Source: Pseudomonas crudilactis
GTDB taxonomy: Bacteria; Pseudomonadota; Gammaproteobacteria; Pseudomonadales; Pseudomonadaceae
Length of the DNA stretch: 64,000 bases
Direction: 5' to 3'
NCBI RefSeq assembly: GCF_013433315.1
Contig: NZ_WXVV01000029.1
Location: 1-64,000 of the forward strand
Both the position numbers and the translations under genes were made by a program. The notes below the pieces were generated by a model that made no database searches, was not told where the DNA came from, and saw nothing but the letters and a program-made list of their open reading frames with translations. Position 1 is the first letter of the stretch. Each line of letters opens with the position of its first letter. Below are positions 17,614-25,797 of this stretch, in pieces.

Positions 17614-17795
17614 TGTTTCTTCGGTTGTCGGAGACAGGGACTAACCCGCTGGACAGGCAATAACAGTAATTCAACTGCCGATGCTTTGTGAGCAGGTTTT
17701 GCAAAACCGGGACTATGGTCTAACGGGTTGTCCATCCGCCCATTTGCGTAGACCATGGGCGCCTTGGTTTTTTGCCTGTTTCCGAGTTCTTTGCC

Positions 17796-19109
17796 ATGAC
17801 TGCCCACTTCCCGGCCAAACCTGCGCCGTTCAGCCGTTCCGACTACAAGACCCTCGGCCTCGCGGCCCTTGGCGGCGCGCTGGAGATTTACGATTTCATC
17901 ATTTTCGTATTCTTCGCCCTGACCCTCAGCCAGTTGTTCTTCCCGCCGGAAATGCCCGAATGGCTGCGCCTGCTGCAGAGCTTCGGGATTTTCGTCACCG
18001 GTTACCTGGCGCGGCCGCTGGGCGGAATCCTGATGGCGCATTTCGCCGACCGAATGGGGCGCAAGAAAGTCTTCAGCCTGAGCATTCTGATGATGGCGCT
18101 GCCGTGTCTGCTGATCGGGATCATGCCGACTTATGCACAGATCGGTTATTTCGCGCCGCTGCTGTTGCTGGCGCTGCGCATCCTGCAAGGTGCGGCGGTG
18201 GGCGGTGAGGTGCCGAGCGCGTGGGTGTTTGTCGCCGAGCACGCGCCGGCCGGCCATCGCGGTTACGCCTTGGGCTTTTTGCAGGCCGGGCTGACCTTCG
18301 GTTACCTGATCGGCGCATTGACCGCGACGTTTCTCGCACAAGTCTTCACCCCGGCGGAAATCCTCGATTACGCCTGGCGCTATCCGTTCCTGCTCGGTGG
18401 CGTGTTTGGCGTGATTGGCGTTTACCTGCGCCGCTGGCTGAGCGAAACCCCGGTGTTCATAGCCATGGAAGCGCAGCGTGAAGCGCGGGTCGAACTGCCG
18501 TTGCGCACAGTACTGCGTGAGCATCGATTGGCGATGTTGCCGGCGATGTTGCTGACCTGCGTATTGACCTCGGCAGTGGTGGTGTTCGTAGTGATCACCC
18601 CGACCATGATGCAGAAAACCTTCGGCATGACCGCCAGCCACACCTTCGCCCTCAGTGCATTGGGCATCGTGTTTCTCAATATAGGCTGCGTGATTGCCGG
18701 ATTGCTGGTCGACCGAATTGGCGCGTGGCGCACGGTCATGCTGTATAGCCTGCTGCTGCCTTTGGGCATCGGTGTGCTTTACGGCTGCCTGATCAGCGGT
18801 GGCGAGTGGATTGGTATGGCGTACGCGATTGCCGGTCTGGCGTGCGGAGTGGTCGGTGCGGTGCCCTCGGTGATGGTCGGCTTGTTCCCGGCGCGTATTC
18901 GCGTGTCAGGCATTTCCTTCACCTACAACATCGCCTACGCCGCCTGGGCAAGCATCACGCCGCTGCTGCTGATCGGTCTGATGCCGTGGAGCCCATGGAT
19001 TTGTGTGATGTTCTGCGCGGTGATGGGCACGGTCGGCATCGTCAGTGCGGCCTATTTCGGCTCGCGCATGCCCCGAGTCGGCAGCCAATCCGTGGCGCCT
19101 TGTTCCTGA
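17796..19109 (+). CDS. MFS transporter, metabolite:H+ symporter type
   Basis: A 437-residue inner-membrane protein with about 12 helices. The start ALGGALEIYDFIIFVFFALT and the loop FADRMGRKKVFSLS resemble the metabolite:H+ symporter branch of the major facilitator superfamily (ProP, ShiA and dicarboxylate or citrate carriers). The ATG at 17796 (MTAHFPAKPAP) is preferred over 17772 because the extra eight residues do not fit the family. The substrate cannot be predicted, and no catabolic genes are adjacent. It converges with gntP. Confidence 0.82.
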   Translation: MTAHFPAKPAPFSRSDYKTLGLAALGGALEIYDFIIFVFFALTLSQLFFPPEMPEWLRLLQSFGIFVTGYLARPLGGILMAHFADRMGRKKVFSLSILMMALPCLLIGIMPTYAQIGYFAPLLLLALRILQGAAVGGEVPSAWVFVAEHAPAGHRGYALGFLQAGLTFGYLIGALTATFLAQVFTPAEILDYAWRYPFLLGGVFGVIGVYLRRWLSETPVFIAMEAQREARVELPLRTVLREHRLAMLPAMLLTCVLTSAVVVFVVITPTMMQKTFGMTASHTFALSALGIVFLNIGCVIAGLLVDRIGAWRTVMLYSLLLPLGIGVLYGCLISGGEWIGMAYAIAGLACGVVGAVPSVMVGLFPARIRVSGISFTYNIAYAAWASITPLLLIGLMPWSPWICVMFCAVMGTVGIVSAAYFGSRMPRVGSQSVAPCS

Positions 19110-19148
19110 AGACGAGTTAACGGCCTCGGCGCCAACCCGCCGAGGCCG

Positions 19149-20519
19149 TTACGTCAGCCAGTGCCACCACAGCAACGTCCCGATCAAGCCCACCACCGAG
19201 ACGATGGTTTGCAGGATCGACCAGACCCAGATCGTCTGTTTCAGTTGCAAGCCAAAATACTCGCGAACCATCCAGAAGCCGGCGTCGTTGACGTGGCAGA
19301 AGAACACCGAGCCGGCGCCAATCGCCAGCGCCACCAACGAACTCTGCGTTGCGGCGAGACCCGCCATCATCGGCGCCAGAATCCCCGCCGTCGTCGTGGT
19401 CGCGACCGTCGCCGAGCCCGTGGCCTGACGCAAGGCCACGGCGATCAGCCAGGCCAGCAACAGGTATGGCATGTGCGCGCCTTCAGCGACTTTGCTGATG
19501 GTCTGGCTGACGCCGGCATCCAGCAAGGTCTGCTTCAAGCCGCCGCCAGCACCGATGGTCAGCAACAGCACGGCAATCGGCGCGAGGCTTTTGCGCAAGG
19601 TGCCACCGACGTCTTCACGCGGCATGCCGTTGGCCCAGCCGAGGCAGATCACCGCCGCCATCACTGCAATGCCCAGCGCCACCAACGGTTCGCCAAGGAA
19701 CTTCAGGCTCAGGGCGACGCTGCTTTCCGGGCTCATCGCGACTTTCGCCAGGGTGCTGCCGAGCATCAGCAGCACCGGCAACAGAATGATCAGCAGCGAC
19801 ATGCCGAAACTCGGCTGGCGCGGCGCTTTCGGCGGCGCACTGAACAGGGCGCCGAGCTCTGCCGGCTCATCGACGTGCATGCGTTTCGACAACCAGTTGC
19901 CGTACAGCGGCCCGGCCAGAATCACCGCTGGAATGGCGATGCTGAAACCGAGCAACATGGTCAGCCCAAGATCGGCATGCAACGCGCTGACGGCGATCAA
20001 CGGCCCGGGGTGCGGTGGCATCAAGGCATGCAGCGTGGTCATCCCGGCCAGCGCCGGAATCGCGATTCTCAACAGCGGCTGACCCGAACGGCGAGCCATG
20101 ACGAAGATGATCGGCACCATCATCACCAGACCCACTTCAAAAAACAGCGGCAGGCCAATCACCATCGCCACCAGCGCCATCACCCACGGCAGCGACTTGC
20201 CTTTGCCCAGCCCGAGCAAGGTCGAGGCAATACGGTCAGCGGCACCTGATTCGGCCATCAGTGCACCGAGCATCGAACCCAGCGCAATGATGATCCCAGC
20301 CTCACCGAGAGTTGCCCCGGCGCCTTTGCTGAACGCCTTGGCCACGTCTTCGGGCGGTAAACCGGCGCCGACACCGGCGATGAAAGTGCCAATCAGGATC
20401 GATAGAAACGGCGGAAGTTTGGTGGCGCTGATCAACACGATGATCGTCGCAATGGCCAGCAGGCAGCAGAGAATCAGGCGGGTGTCGTGAACCATCCAGG
20501 CAGCGGTCGATAAATCCAA
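19149..20519 (-). CDS. gntP: GntP-family gluconate:H+ symporter
   Basis: The 456-residue membrane protein shows GntP family features: FEVGLVMMVPI, TLHALMPPHPGPLIA and RQATGSATVATTTTAGI, plus a C-terminal FFCHVNDAGFW. It should import gluconate or a related sugar acid. I place the start at the TTG at 20519 (LDLSTAAWMVHDTR) because AAGGAG lies seven bases upstream; an ATG nine codons further (MVHDTRL) is an alternative. No gluconate kinase or GntR gene is adjacent, so the kinase must be elsewhere. A 17-bp inverted repeat just upstream is a likely operator. Confidence 0.9.
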   Translation of the reverse strand: MDLSTAAWMVHDTRLILCCLLAIATIIVLISATKLPPFLSILIGTFIAGVGAGLPPEDVAKAFSKGAGATLGEAGIIIALGSMLGALMAESGAADRIASTLLGLGKGKSLPWVMALVAMVIGLPLFFEVGLVMMVPIIFVMARRSGQPLLRIAIPALAGMTTLHALMPPHPGPLIAVSALHADLGLTMLLGFSIAIPAVILAGPLYGNWLSKRMHVDEPAELGALFSAPPKAPRQPSFGMSLLIILLPVLLMLGSTLAKVAMSPESSVALSLKFLGEPLVALGIAVMAAVICLGWANGMPREDVGGTLRKSLAPIAVLLLTIGAGGGLKQTLLDAGVSQTISKVAEGAHMPYLLLAWLIAVALRQATGSATVATTTTAGILAPMMAGLAATQSSLVALAIGAGSVFFCHVNDAGFWMVREYFGLQLKQTIWVWSILQTIVSVVGLIGTLLWWHWLT

Positions 20520-20546
20520 AACGGGACTCCTTATCGGGCGGATAGC

Positions 20547-20563
20547 TGCAACATGTTGTTGCA
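20547..20563 (-). promoter_or_regulatory. Palindromic operator-like site upstream of gntP
   Basis: TGCAACA-TGT-TGTTGCA is a perfect 7-3-7 inverted repeat, 28 bases before the gntP start codon. Its size and position fit a dimeric repressor site in the leader or promoter, for example of a LacI or GntR type regulator. The regulator is not in the window. Confidence 0.5.
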
Positions 20564-20758
20564 ATTTGCCTTGAGAATACCTGAAGTGGCCGGGCCAGAG
20601 CGTTGGGTTTTGTACCTTCCCGGTAGGCAAGTAGAGAGGGGTGATGGCCTATCGAGATTATTTTTGACTGACCGGTCGCGAGCGCTCTTCAGAAAAGATT
20701 TTCAAGGCCGATGGTTAGGCTGCATCCCGCTTTCTATCCTGCCCATCGGTACTTCCCC

Positions 20759-22075
20759 ATGTTCAACAAACGCTTGAAGCAAGAGCTGGCCGCTCTTCGT
20801 GAAGAACTCTCCAGCCTTGTGCAAGTGAAGGAAAGCCTGGAAAGCGAGATGCTGGTGCTGACCCTTGAGCCCGACGGGCGCATTCAGTCGGTCAACCAGA
20901 ACTTCCTCACCGAGATGCTCTACAAGAGCCAGGACCTGATCGGTCGGGCGATTGAAGACATCGTCCCGGCCCACGTTAAAACCGATGAATTCCATCACCG
21001 CTTCAAAAACGCCATGAACCGCGGCGAACATTTCGCCGGTGCCGTGCGCCTGCTGCGTGGCAATGGTGAAGAAGCGTGGCTGCGTTCGATCGTGCAACCG
21101 GTACGTTCTTCGGATGGGCGGATCAAGCACATTTCGCTGTTCGCCAGCGACCTGACCCGCACCATTGAAGCTTCTCGTGAACATGAAAACCTGATCGGTG
21201 CGTTGGTGCGTTCGACCGCTGTGATCGAATTCGACCTCAACGGCAACGTGCTGAACGCCAACGATCGCTTCCTCAGCGGCATGGGATACAGCCTGGCGCA
21301 GATCAAGGGCAAACATCACCGGACGTTCTGCGCTCCGGAAGAATACAACAGCGCCGAGTACCAGAATTTCTGGCGTCGTCTGAACAATGGCGAGTTCGTC
21401 GCTGACCGCTTCAAGCGTGTCGACAGCCATGGTCGTACGGTGTGGCTGGAGGCGTCCTACAACCCTGTGGTCGATGCCAACAACAAACTGTACAAAGTGG
21501 TGAAGTTCGCCACGGTGATCACCGATCAGGTCAACCGCGAGCAAGCCGTCGCCGACGCGGCCAGCATCGCCTACAGCACCTCGCAGCAAACCGACAGCAC
21601 CGCGCAACGTGGCACCACCGTGGTCACCGAGGCGGTGAATGTGATGCGTGATCTGTCGCGGCACATGCAGGCTGCCGGTGAGGGTATCGAGGCACTGAAC
21701 GAGCAGTCGCAGGTGATCGGTACCATCGTCAAAACCATCAGCGGCATCGCCGAACAGACCAACCTGCTGGCGCTCAACGCTGCCATTGAGGCGGCGCGCG
21801 CCGGTGAGCAGGGCCGGGGTTTTGCCGTGGTGGCCGACGAAGTGCGACAGCTGGCCTCGCGCACCAGCCAGGCGACCGAAGAGATCGTCACCGTGGTGCG
21901 GCAAAACCAGGAAATGGCGCGCAACGCCGTGGCCCTGATGACCGATGGCAAGCTTCAGGCCGAACAGGGGCTGGCGCTGGCGGCCGAGGCGGGCACGGTG
22001 ATTGTCGAGATTCAGGATGGTGCGCAGAAGGTCGTGAATGCTGTCGGCCAGTTCGCCAATCAACTCTCCCACTAA
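20759..22075 (+). CDS. Soluble PAS-PAS chemoreceptor (BdlA-like)
   Basis: The 438-residue protein has no membrane helix. A short coiled coil (residues 1-30) is followed by two PAS domains (about 30-135 and 150-265, the second with FDLNGNVLNANDRFLSGMGY) and a chemoreceptor signalling domain with the conserved tip EQTNLLALNAAIEAARAGEQ. This layout is that of BdlA, the P. aeruginosa biofilm-dispersion factor, and of Aer-like redox sensors. The start at 20759 (MFNKRLKQEL) gives the usual N-terminus; 16 extra residues from 20711 do not fit. It probably senses redox or a small ligand in the cytoplasm and signals to CheA. Confidence 0.85.
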   Translation: MFNKRLKQELAALREELSSLVQVKESLESEMLVLTLEPDGRIQSVNQNFLTEMLYKSQDLIGRAIEDIVPAHVKTDEFHHRFKNAMNRGEHFAGAVRLLRGNGEEAWLRSIVQPVRSSDGRIKHISLFASDLTRTIEASREHENLIGALVRSTAVIEFDLNGNVLNANDRFLSGMGYSLAQIKGKHHRTFCAPEEYNSAEYQNFWRRLNNGEFVADRFKRVDSHGRTVWLEASYNPVVDANNKLYKVVKFATVITDQVNREQAVADAASIAYSTSQQTDSTAQRGTTVVTEAVNVMRDLSRHMQAAGEGIEALNEQSQVIGTIVKTISGIAEQTNLLALNAAIEAARAGEQGRGFAVVADEVRQLASRTSQATEEIVTVVRQNQEMARNAVALMTDGKLQAEQGLALAAEAGTVIVEIQDGAQKVVNAVGQFANQLSH

Positions 22076-22090
22076 TCTCCACTGATCCAT

Positions 22091-22182
22091 TGTGGGAGCG
22101 AGCCTGCTCGCGAAGGCGTCAGTTCACTTAGCAGTGCTGTTGACTGACACACCGCTTTCGCGAGCAGGCTCGCTCCCACAGG
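22091..22182. repeat. REP pair (GGGAGCGAGCCTGCTC subtype)
   Basis: Two inverted REP copies, TGTGGGAGCGAGCCTGCTCG and its reverse complement, lie between the chemoreceptor and flavin reductase genes. Both arms carry C at the variable central position, in contrast to the T pairs. Confidence 0.93.
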
Positions 22183-22241
22183 TTCTGTGTTTCTTCAGTG
22201 GCAGCGCTACAATCGGCTCCTTTTCCCCCGGAGCAGACCCC

Positions 22242-22841
22242 ATGAGCGCTTCCCACCGCCGCCCGGTGCCCCTGAACAAAGCCTACCGTTTGCTCAATCA
22301 CGGGCCGACCGTGCTGGTCAGCGCCGCCCACGACGGCCAGCGCAACATCATGGCTGCCGCTTGGGCCATGCCATTGGACTTCGAACCGCCGAAAGTCGCC
22401 GTCGTCCTCGATAAATCCACCTGGACCCGCCAGTTGCTCGAAGCGTCCGGCACCTTCGTGCTCAACGTCCCGTGCGTCGATCAGGCCGACATCGTGCAAA
22501 CCGTCGGCAATACCTCTGGCCTGGACATCACCCAAACCCAAGGACAAGACAAATTTCAGGCTTACGGCTTACAGACCTTCAATGGCGAACAAGTCGAAGC
22601 GCCGCTGCTCGACGGCTGCGTCGCCTGGCTTGAATGCCGTTTGCTCCCGGAGCCGCGCAATCACGAGCAATACGACCTGTTCCTCGCCGAAGTCATCGCC
22701 GCCCACGCCGATGAACGCGTATTCAGCGAAGGGCGCTGGCATTTCGAAGGGCATGACGGTTTGCGCACCTTGCACCACGTGGCGGGCGGGCATTTCCTGA
22801 AGATTGGTGATGCGGTGGATGGCAAGACGCTAACGGTTTGA
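22242..22841 (+). CDS. Flavin reductase-like protein (FMN-binding split barrel)
   Basis: The 199-residue protein has the flavin reductase-like fold: PTVLVSAAHDGQRNIMAAAW near the start, LDKSTWTRQLLEASGTFVLN and a C-terminal HHVAGGHFLKIG. Such proteins bind FMN and either reduce free flavin for a monooxygenase or act as small NAD(P)H oxidoreductases. The ATG at 22242 has GGAG nine bases upstream; the in-frame reading from 22092 runs through the REP element and is rejected. No partner oxygenase gene is close. Confidence 0.85.
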   Translation: MSASHRRPVPLNKAYRLLNHGPTVLVSAAHDGQRNIMAAAWAMPLDFEPPKVAVVLDKSTWTRQLLEASGTFVLNVPCVDQADIVQTVGNTSGLDITQTQGQDKFQAYGLQTFNGEQVEAPLLDGCVAWLECRLLPEPRNHEQYDLFLAEVIAAHADERVFSEGRWHFEGHDGLRTLHHVAGGHFLKIGDAVDGKTLTV

Positions 22842-22886
22842 ATAATAGCTTTGCGTTGATGTTTGACCTTTGGCCCAATCAAAAAA

Positions 22887-22920
22887 AATCCGATGCCTTT
22901 GCGGGCATCGGATTTTTTAT
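22887..22920. terminator. Bidirectional terminator
   Basis: A 10-bp stem (ATCCGATGCC / GGCATCGGAT) is flanked by an A run on the left and a T run on the right. It can end the flavin reductase transcript (plus) and the DUF6124 transcript (minus). Confidence 0.92.
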
Positions 22921-22932
22921 ACGTCGAAGTAA

Positions 22933-23301
22933 TTACGCCGTCGGCTGAACGTTATCCAGCGCCTGATTCACCGCCAACTCACTCAGCATGACGATTTGCG
23001 CGATACCCAGCGCGGTCTTGCGGTGCGCGGTATCCAGCACGGCGGCGAAATTGTTGAGCATCTCGGTGACCGAACCCAAGGACTCACTGGCATTGGCCAG
23101 CAGCGATTCGGTGTCGTAAACCGGGTTGGCGAGGTACATGGGTTCAGCGACGCGGGTGGACGCCATGATTTGAATGGTCGGTTTGAGGTAGTGGTCGAGG
23201 GCGCGGTCGGCCGCTTCGTTGAGTTTTTTGCTGTCGATCGTTGCGTACGGGGATGTTGGGTCGGTGTTTGTTTCGGGGGGATTGGGTGTTGGTTTTTTCA
23301 T
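22933..23301 (-). CDS. DUF6124-family small protein
   Basis: The 122-residue protein has a Pro/Thr-rich start (MKKPTPNPPETN), a KLNEAADRALDHYL segment, and helical C-terminal stretches (LLANASESLGSVTEMLNNFA). I recognise it as the DUF6124 (earlier DUF3077) family, which is common and often multi-copy in Pseudomonas and has no known function. GGAG stands seven bases before the ATG. The gene is preceded by a long, strongly folded leader (separate entry), which suggests post-transcriptional control. Confidence 0.82.
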   Translation of the reverse strand: MKKPTPNPPETNTDPTSPYATIDSKKLNEAADRALDHYLKPTIQIMASTRVAEPMYLANPVYDTESLLANASESLGSVTEMLNNFAAVLDTAHRKTALGIAQIVMLSELAVNQALDNVQPTA

Positions 23302-23349
23302 GGTGTTCTCCGATCAGGATAGGAGCTGGCCGATTCGGTTTCCGAACGA

Positions 23350-23515
23350 ATAGGTGGCAGCTGTACGCAGGTTGGAAACCCGGGGAACGGAGAACCCGGT
23401 TGACCCGAAGGTCTCCCGCGCACAGCCGCCATAACGGAGTGCACACCATGAAGGTGCGCAAGGATACGTTATGAAAGGCGCTTGTGCGCTCGGTTCTACT
23501 CGGGGTTTCCAATCC
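23350..23515 (-). ncRNA. Structured 5' leader RNA of the DUF6124 gene (candidate riboregulator)
   Basis: Read on the minus strand, this region can form several strong helices. (a) A 12-pair stem with two G-U pairs joins 23419-23430 and 23356-23367. (b) Inside it, GACC-UUCG-GGUC (23402-23413) is a stable tetraloop hairpin. (c) An 8-pair hairpin with a 5-base loop spans 23440-23460 and is extended by AUAACG/CGUUAU at 23431-23436 and 23467-23472. (d) A perfect 10-pair helix can join 23503-23512 with 23372-23381; it crosses stem (a), so the two are either alternatives or a pseudoknot. A 101-codon reading frame begins at the ATG at 23449 in the loop of hairpin (c) and overlaps the start of the DUF6124 gene. 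The helices are read directly; the regulatory role is inferred. An independent small RNA is also possible. Confidence 0.6.
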
Positions 23516-23652
23516 CGGTCACTGAATTGGCAGCGACGAGTACAGGCTAGAGAGCTGACGTCCGACGGACAACCTGAAAACCTTGTGGGACGGTTCTCTG
23601 TTTGCCTCGCAGCTTTTAAACATCCCGATTTGAAATACGCGGTGTGCTAAGC

Positions 23653-23684
23653 AAAAGGCCTACCTCACGGTAAGCCTTTTCTCT
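23653..23684. terminator. Terminator downstream of ggt
   Basis: The stem AAAAGGC / GCCTTTT encloses a CTACCTCACGGTAA loop. On the minus strand it follows the ggt stop codon by about 15 bases. The neighbouring stretch 23516-23650 shows no gene; it holds the promoter side of the DUF6124 leader, on which I see no clear boxes. Confidence 0.8.
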
Positions 23685-23697
23685 TTGCGTACTACCC

Positions 23698-25530
23698 TCA
23701 ATCCCCCAACGCTTCCCCTTCACGCCGTGGATCCGCGCCACCCTCCAACGACGCTTTCCCCTGTGCATCCTTGACCCGCACGATGGCCTGGGTGCCGCTG
23801 GTCATGTCGATTTCATTGACCGCATGCCCTTTGTCTTTCAGTACCTGAATCAGCGCCGGGCTGAACTGGCCTTGTTCCAGTTCGGTCGGGCCGTTGCGGC
23901 TGCCGAAGTTGGGCAGGCTGATGGCGCTTTGCGGGTCGAGGTTCCAGTCGAGCAGGCCGACGGTGGTTTTCGCCACGTATTCGATGATTTGCGAACCGCC
24001 GGGCGAGCCGACCGTGGCGACGAATTCGCCGCTGTGGCGATCAAAGATCAGCGTTGGCGCCATCGACGAGCGCGGACGTTTGCCAGATTCGACGCGGTTG
24101 GCAACTTTCTGGCCGTTCTCTTCGGGGATGAACGAGAAGTCGGTCATCTGATTGTTCAGCAAGAAGCCCTGAACCATCAGGTGCGAACCGAACGCGGCTT
24201 CGATGGTGGTGGTCATCGACACGGCGCCGCCGAGGTCATCCACCGCGACCACTTGCGAGGTGGAGATGCGCAGCGGCGAACGGTCCGGGGCGTAGGCAAC
24301 CTGCACACCCGGTGGCGTGCCCGGTTTGGCGCTGCCCATGCTGCGTTCGCCGATCAGGCTGGCGCGGCTGGCGAGATATCCGGGATCGACCAGGCCTTTG
24401 ACCGGCACCGGCACGAAGTCGGTGTCGGCGACGTATTGCGCGCGGTCGGCGTAGGCCAGACGTTCGGCTTCGGCGATCAGATGCACGGCTTGCGGATCCG
24501 GTTCGATCCCGGCCGGTTTATCGGTCTTCTGCGGTTTCAGTGGCGTCAGGGAAAGACGTGGGTCGCGAGTTTCCAGCGCCTGCAATGTGCCGAGAATCTG
24601 CGCCACGGCGATGCCGCCCGACGACGGTGGCGGCATGCCGCAGACCTGCCAGCGCTTGTAATCGGTGCACAGCGGCGCACGTTCCTTGGCCTGATAGCGC
24701 TGCAGATCGTTCAACGACAGGCTGCCGGGGTTGGCGTGGCCCTGCACCTTGGCGACGATTTCTTCGGCGATCGGGCCTTTGTACAGCGCGTCCGCGCCTT
24801 CGCTGGCGATGCGTTTGAGCACTGTTGCCAGCGCCGGGTTTTGCAGACGTGTGCCGACGGCTTTGACGCTGCCATCGGCGTTGAGGAAATACTTGGCCAT
24901 ATCAGGCGACTGGCGGATGACTGGATCTGATTCCAGCAGCGAGTGCAAACGCGCAGAGATCGCAAAGCCTTGCTCGGACAGTTTGATCGCTGGATCAAAC
25001 AGCTTCGCCCACGGCAGGCGACCGTGTTGTTGATGCGCCATCTCCAGTGCGCGCAACACGCCCGGCGTGCCGACCGAGCGACCGCCGATCTGCGCCTGCG
25101 GGAACGACATCGGTTGCCCATCGGCGCGCAAGAACAGCTTCTCGGTGGCGCCGGCCGGCGCGGTTTCGCGGCCGTCATACGTGCGCACCTGTTTGCCATC
25201 CCACAACACGATCATTGCGCCGCCGCCGATCCCGGAAGATTGCGGCTCAACCAGGGTCAACACCGCTTGCATCGCAATCGCCGCATCAATCGCCGAACCG
25301 CCCTGACGCAGCATCTCGCGCCCGGCTTCCGCAGCCAAGGGATTGGCAGCGGCGGCCATGTGTTGGCTGGCGTGACGGGTTTGCAGATCGGTGCGGAAAC
25401 CGGAAGCAGCTTCCGGTGCCAGCGGCAAGGTCGAGGAGGGCGGGGCGTTGCATGCGGTGAGGGTCAGGGCGCTGATGATCAGCGTCAGGGCTGGCAGGCG
25501 AAAGCGTCTCAAGGGCAAGGCTGAAAACAC
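23698..25530 (-). CDS. ggt: Gamma-glutamyltransferase, lipoprotein form
   Basis: The enzyme cleaves gamma-glutamyl bonds of glutathione and related peptides in the periplasm. The 610-residue precursor has a lipoprotein signal (LTLTAC, Cys27), so it is membrane-anchored. GGT landmarks are LVEPQSSGIGGGAMIVLWDG, YDGRETAP with the substrate arginine, and the autocleavage site IST-SQVVAVDD, where Thr424 becomes the N-terminal nucleophile of the small subunit. A glycine-rich turn, GSPGGSQIIEYV, lies near the C-terminus. Precursor length is normal for the family. The gene has its own terminator and is separated by a REP pair from the divergent DUF2817 gene. Confidence 0.94.
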   Translation of the reverse strand: MFSALPLRRFRLPALTLIISALTLTACNAPPSSTLPLAPEAASGFRTDLQTRHASQHMAAAANPLAAEAGREMLRQGGSAIDAAIAMQAVLTLVEPQSSGIGGGAMIVLWDGKQVRTYDGRETAPAGATEKLFLRADGQPMSFPQAQIGGRSVGTPGVLRALEMAHQQHGRLPWAKLFDPAIKLSEQGFAISARLHSLLESDPVIRQSPDMAKYFLNADGSVKAVGTRLQNPALATVLKRIASEGADALYKGPIAEEIVAKVQGHANPGSLSLNDLQRYQAKERAPLCTDYKRWQVCGMPPPSSGGIAVAQILGTLQALETRDPRLSLTPLKPQKTDKPAGIEPDPQAVHLIAEAERLAYADRAQYVADTDFVPVPVKGLVDPGYLASRASLIGERSMGSAKPGTPPGVQVAYAPDRSPLRISTSQVVAVDDLGGAVSMTTTIEAAFGSHLMVQGFLLNNQMTDFSFIPEENGQKVANRVESGKRPRSSMAPTLIFDRHSGEFVATVGSPGGSQIIEYVAKTTVGLLDWNLDPQSAISLPNFGSRNGPTELEQGQFSPALIQVLKDKGHAVNEIDMTSGTQAIVRVKDAQGKASLEGGADPRREGEALGD

Positions 25531-25674
25531 GCGGGCTCTCCGTCCGTGGGATAAAAGTCTGAGGGACTTTATCGACCGCTCGGTCGCGACGCAAACCGAT
25601 GGGCATTTTTGTCTTTCTTTTCAGGGCGGATGTTCGCTAGGGTCAATCGCAAATTTATGGACCACCAACATCCC

Positions 25675-25767
25675 CTGTAGGAGTGAGCCTGCTCGCGATA
25701 GCGTCATTACGGCCAACATCAGTGTTGACTGAACCACCGCTATCGCGAGCAGGCTCACTCCTACAGG
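25675..25767. repeat. REP pair (TGTAGGAGTGAGCCTGCTC subtype)
   Basis: Inverted copies of CTGTAGGAGTGAGCCTGCTC, both ending in CGCGATAGC, lie about 40 bases apart in the 267-base gap between divergent ggt and the DUF2817 gene. The arms are identical over the core. Confidence 0.93.
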
Positions 25768-25797
25768 TAATGGCATAAAAATCACAAGAGGCCGAAC

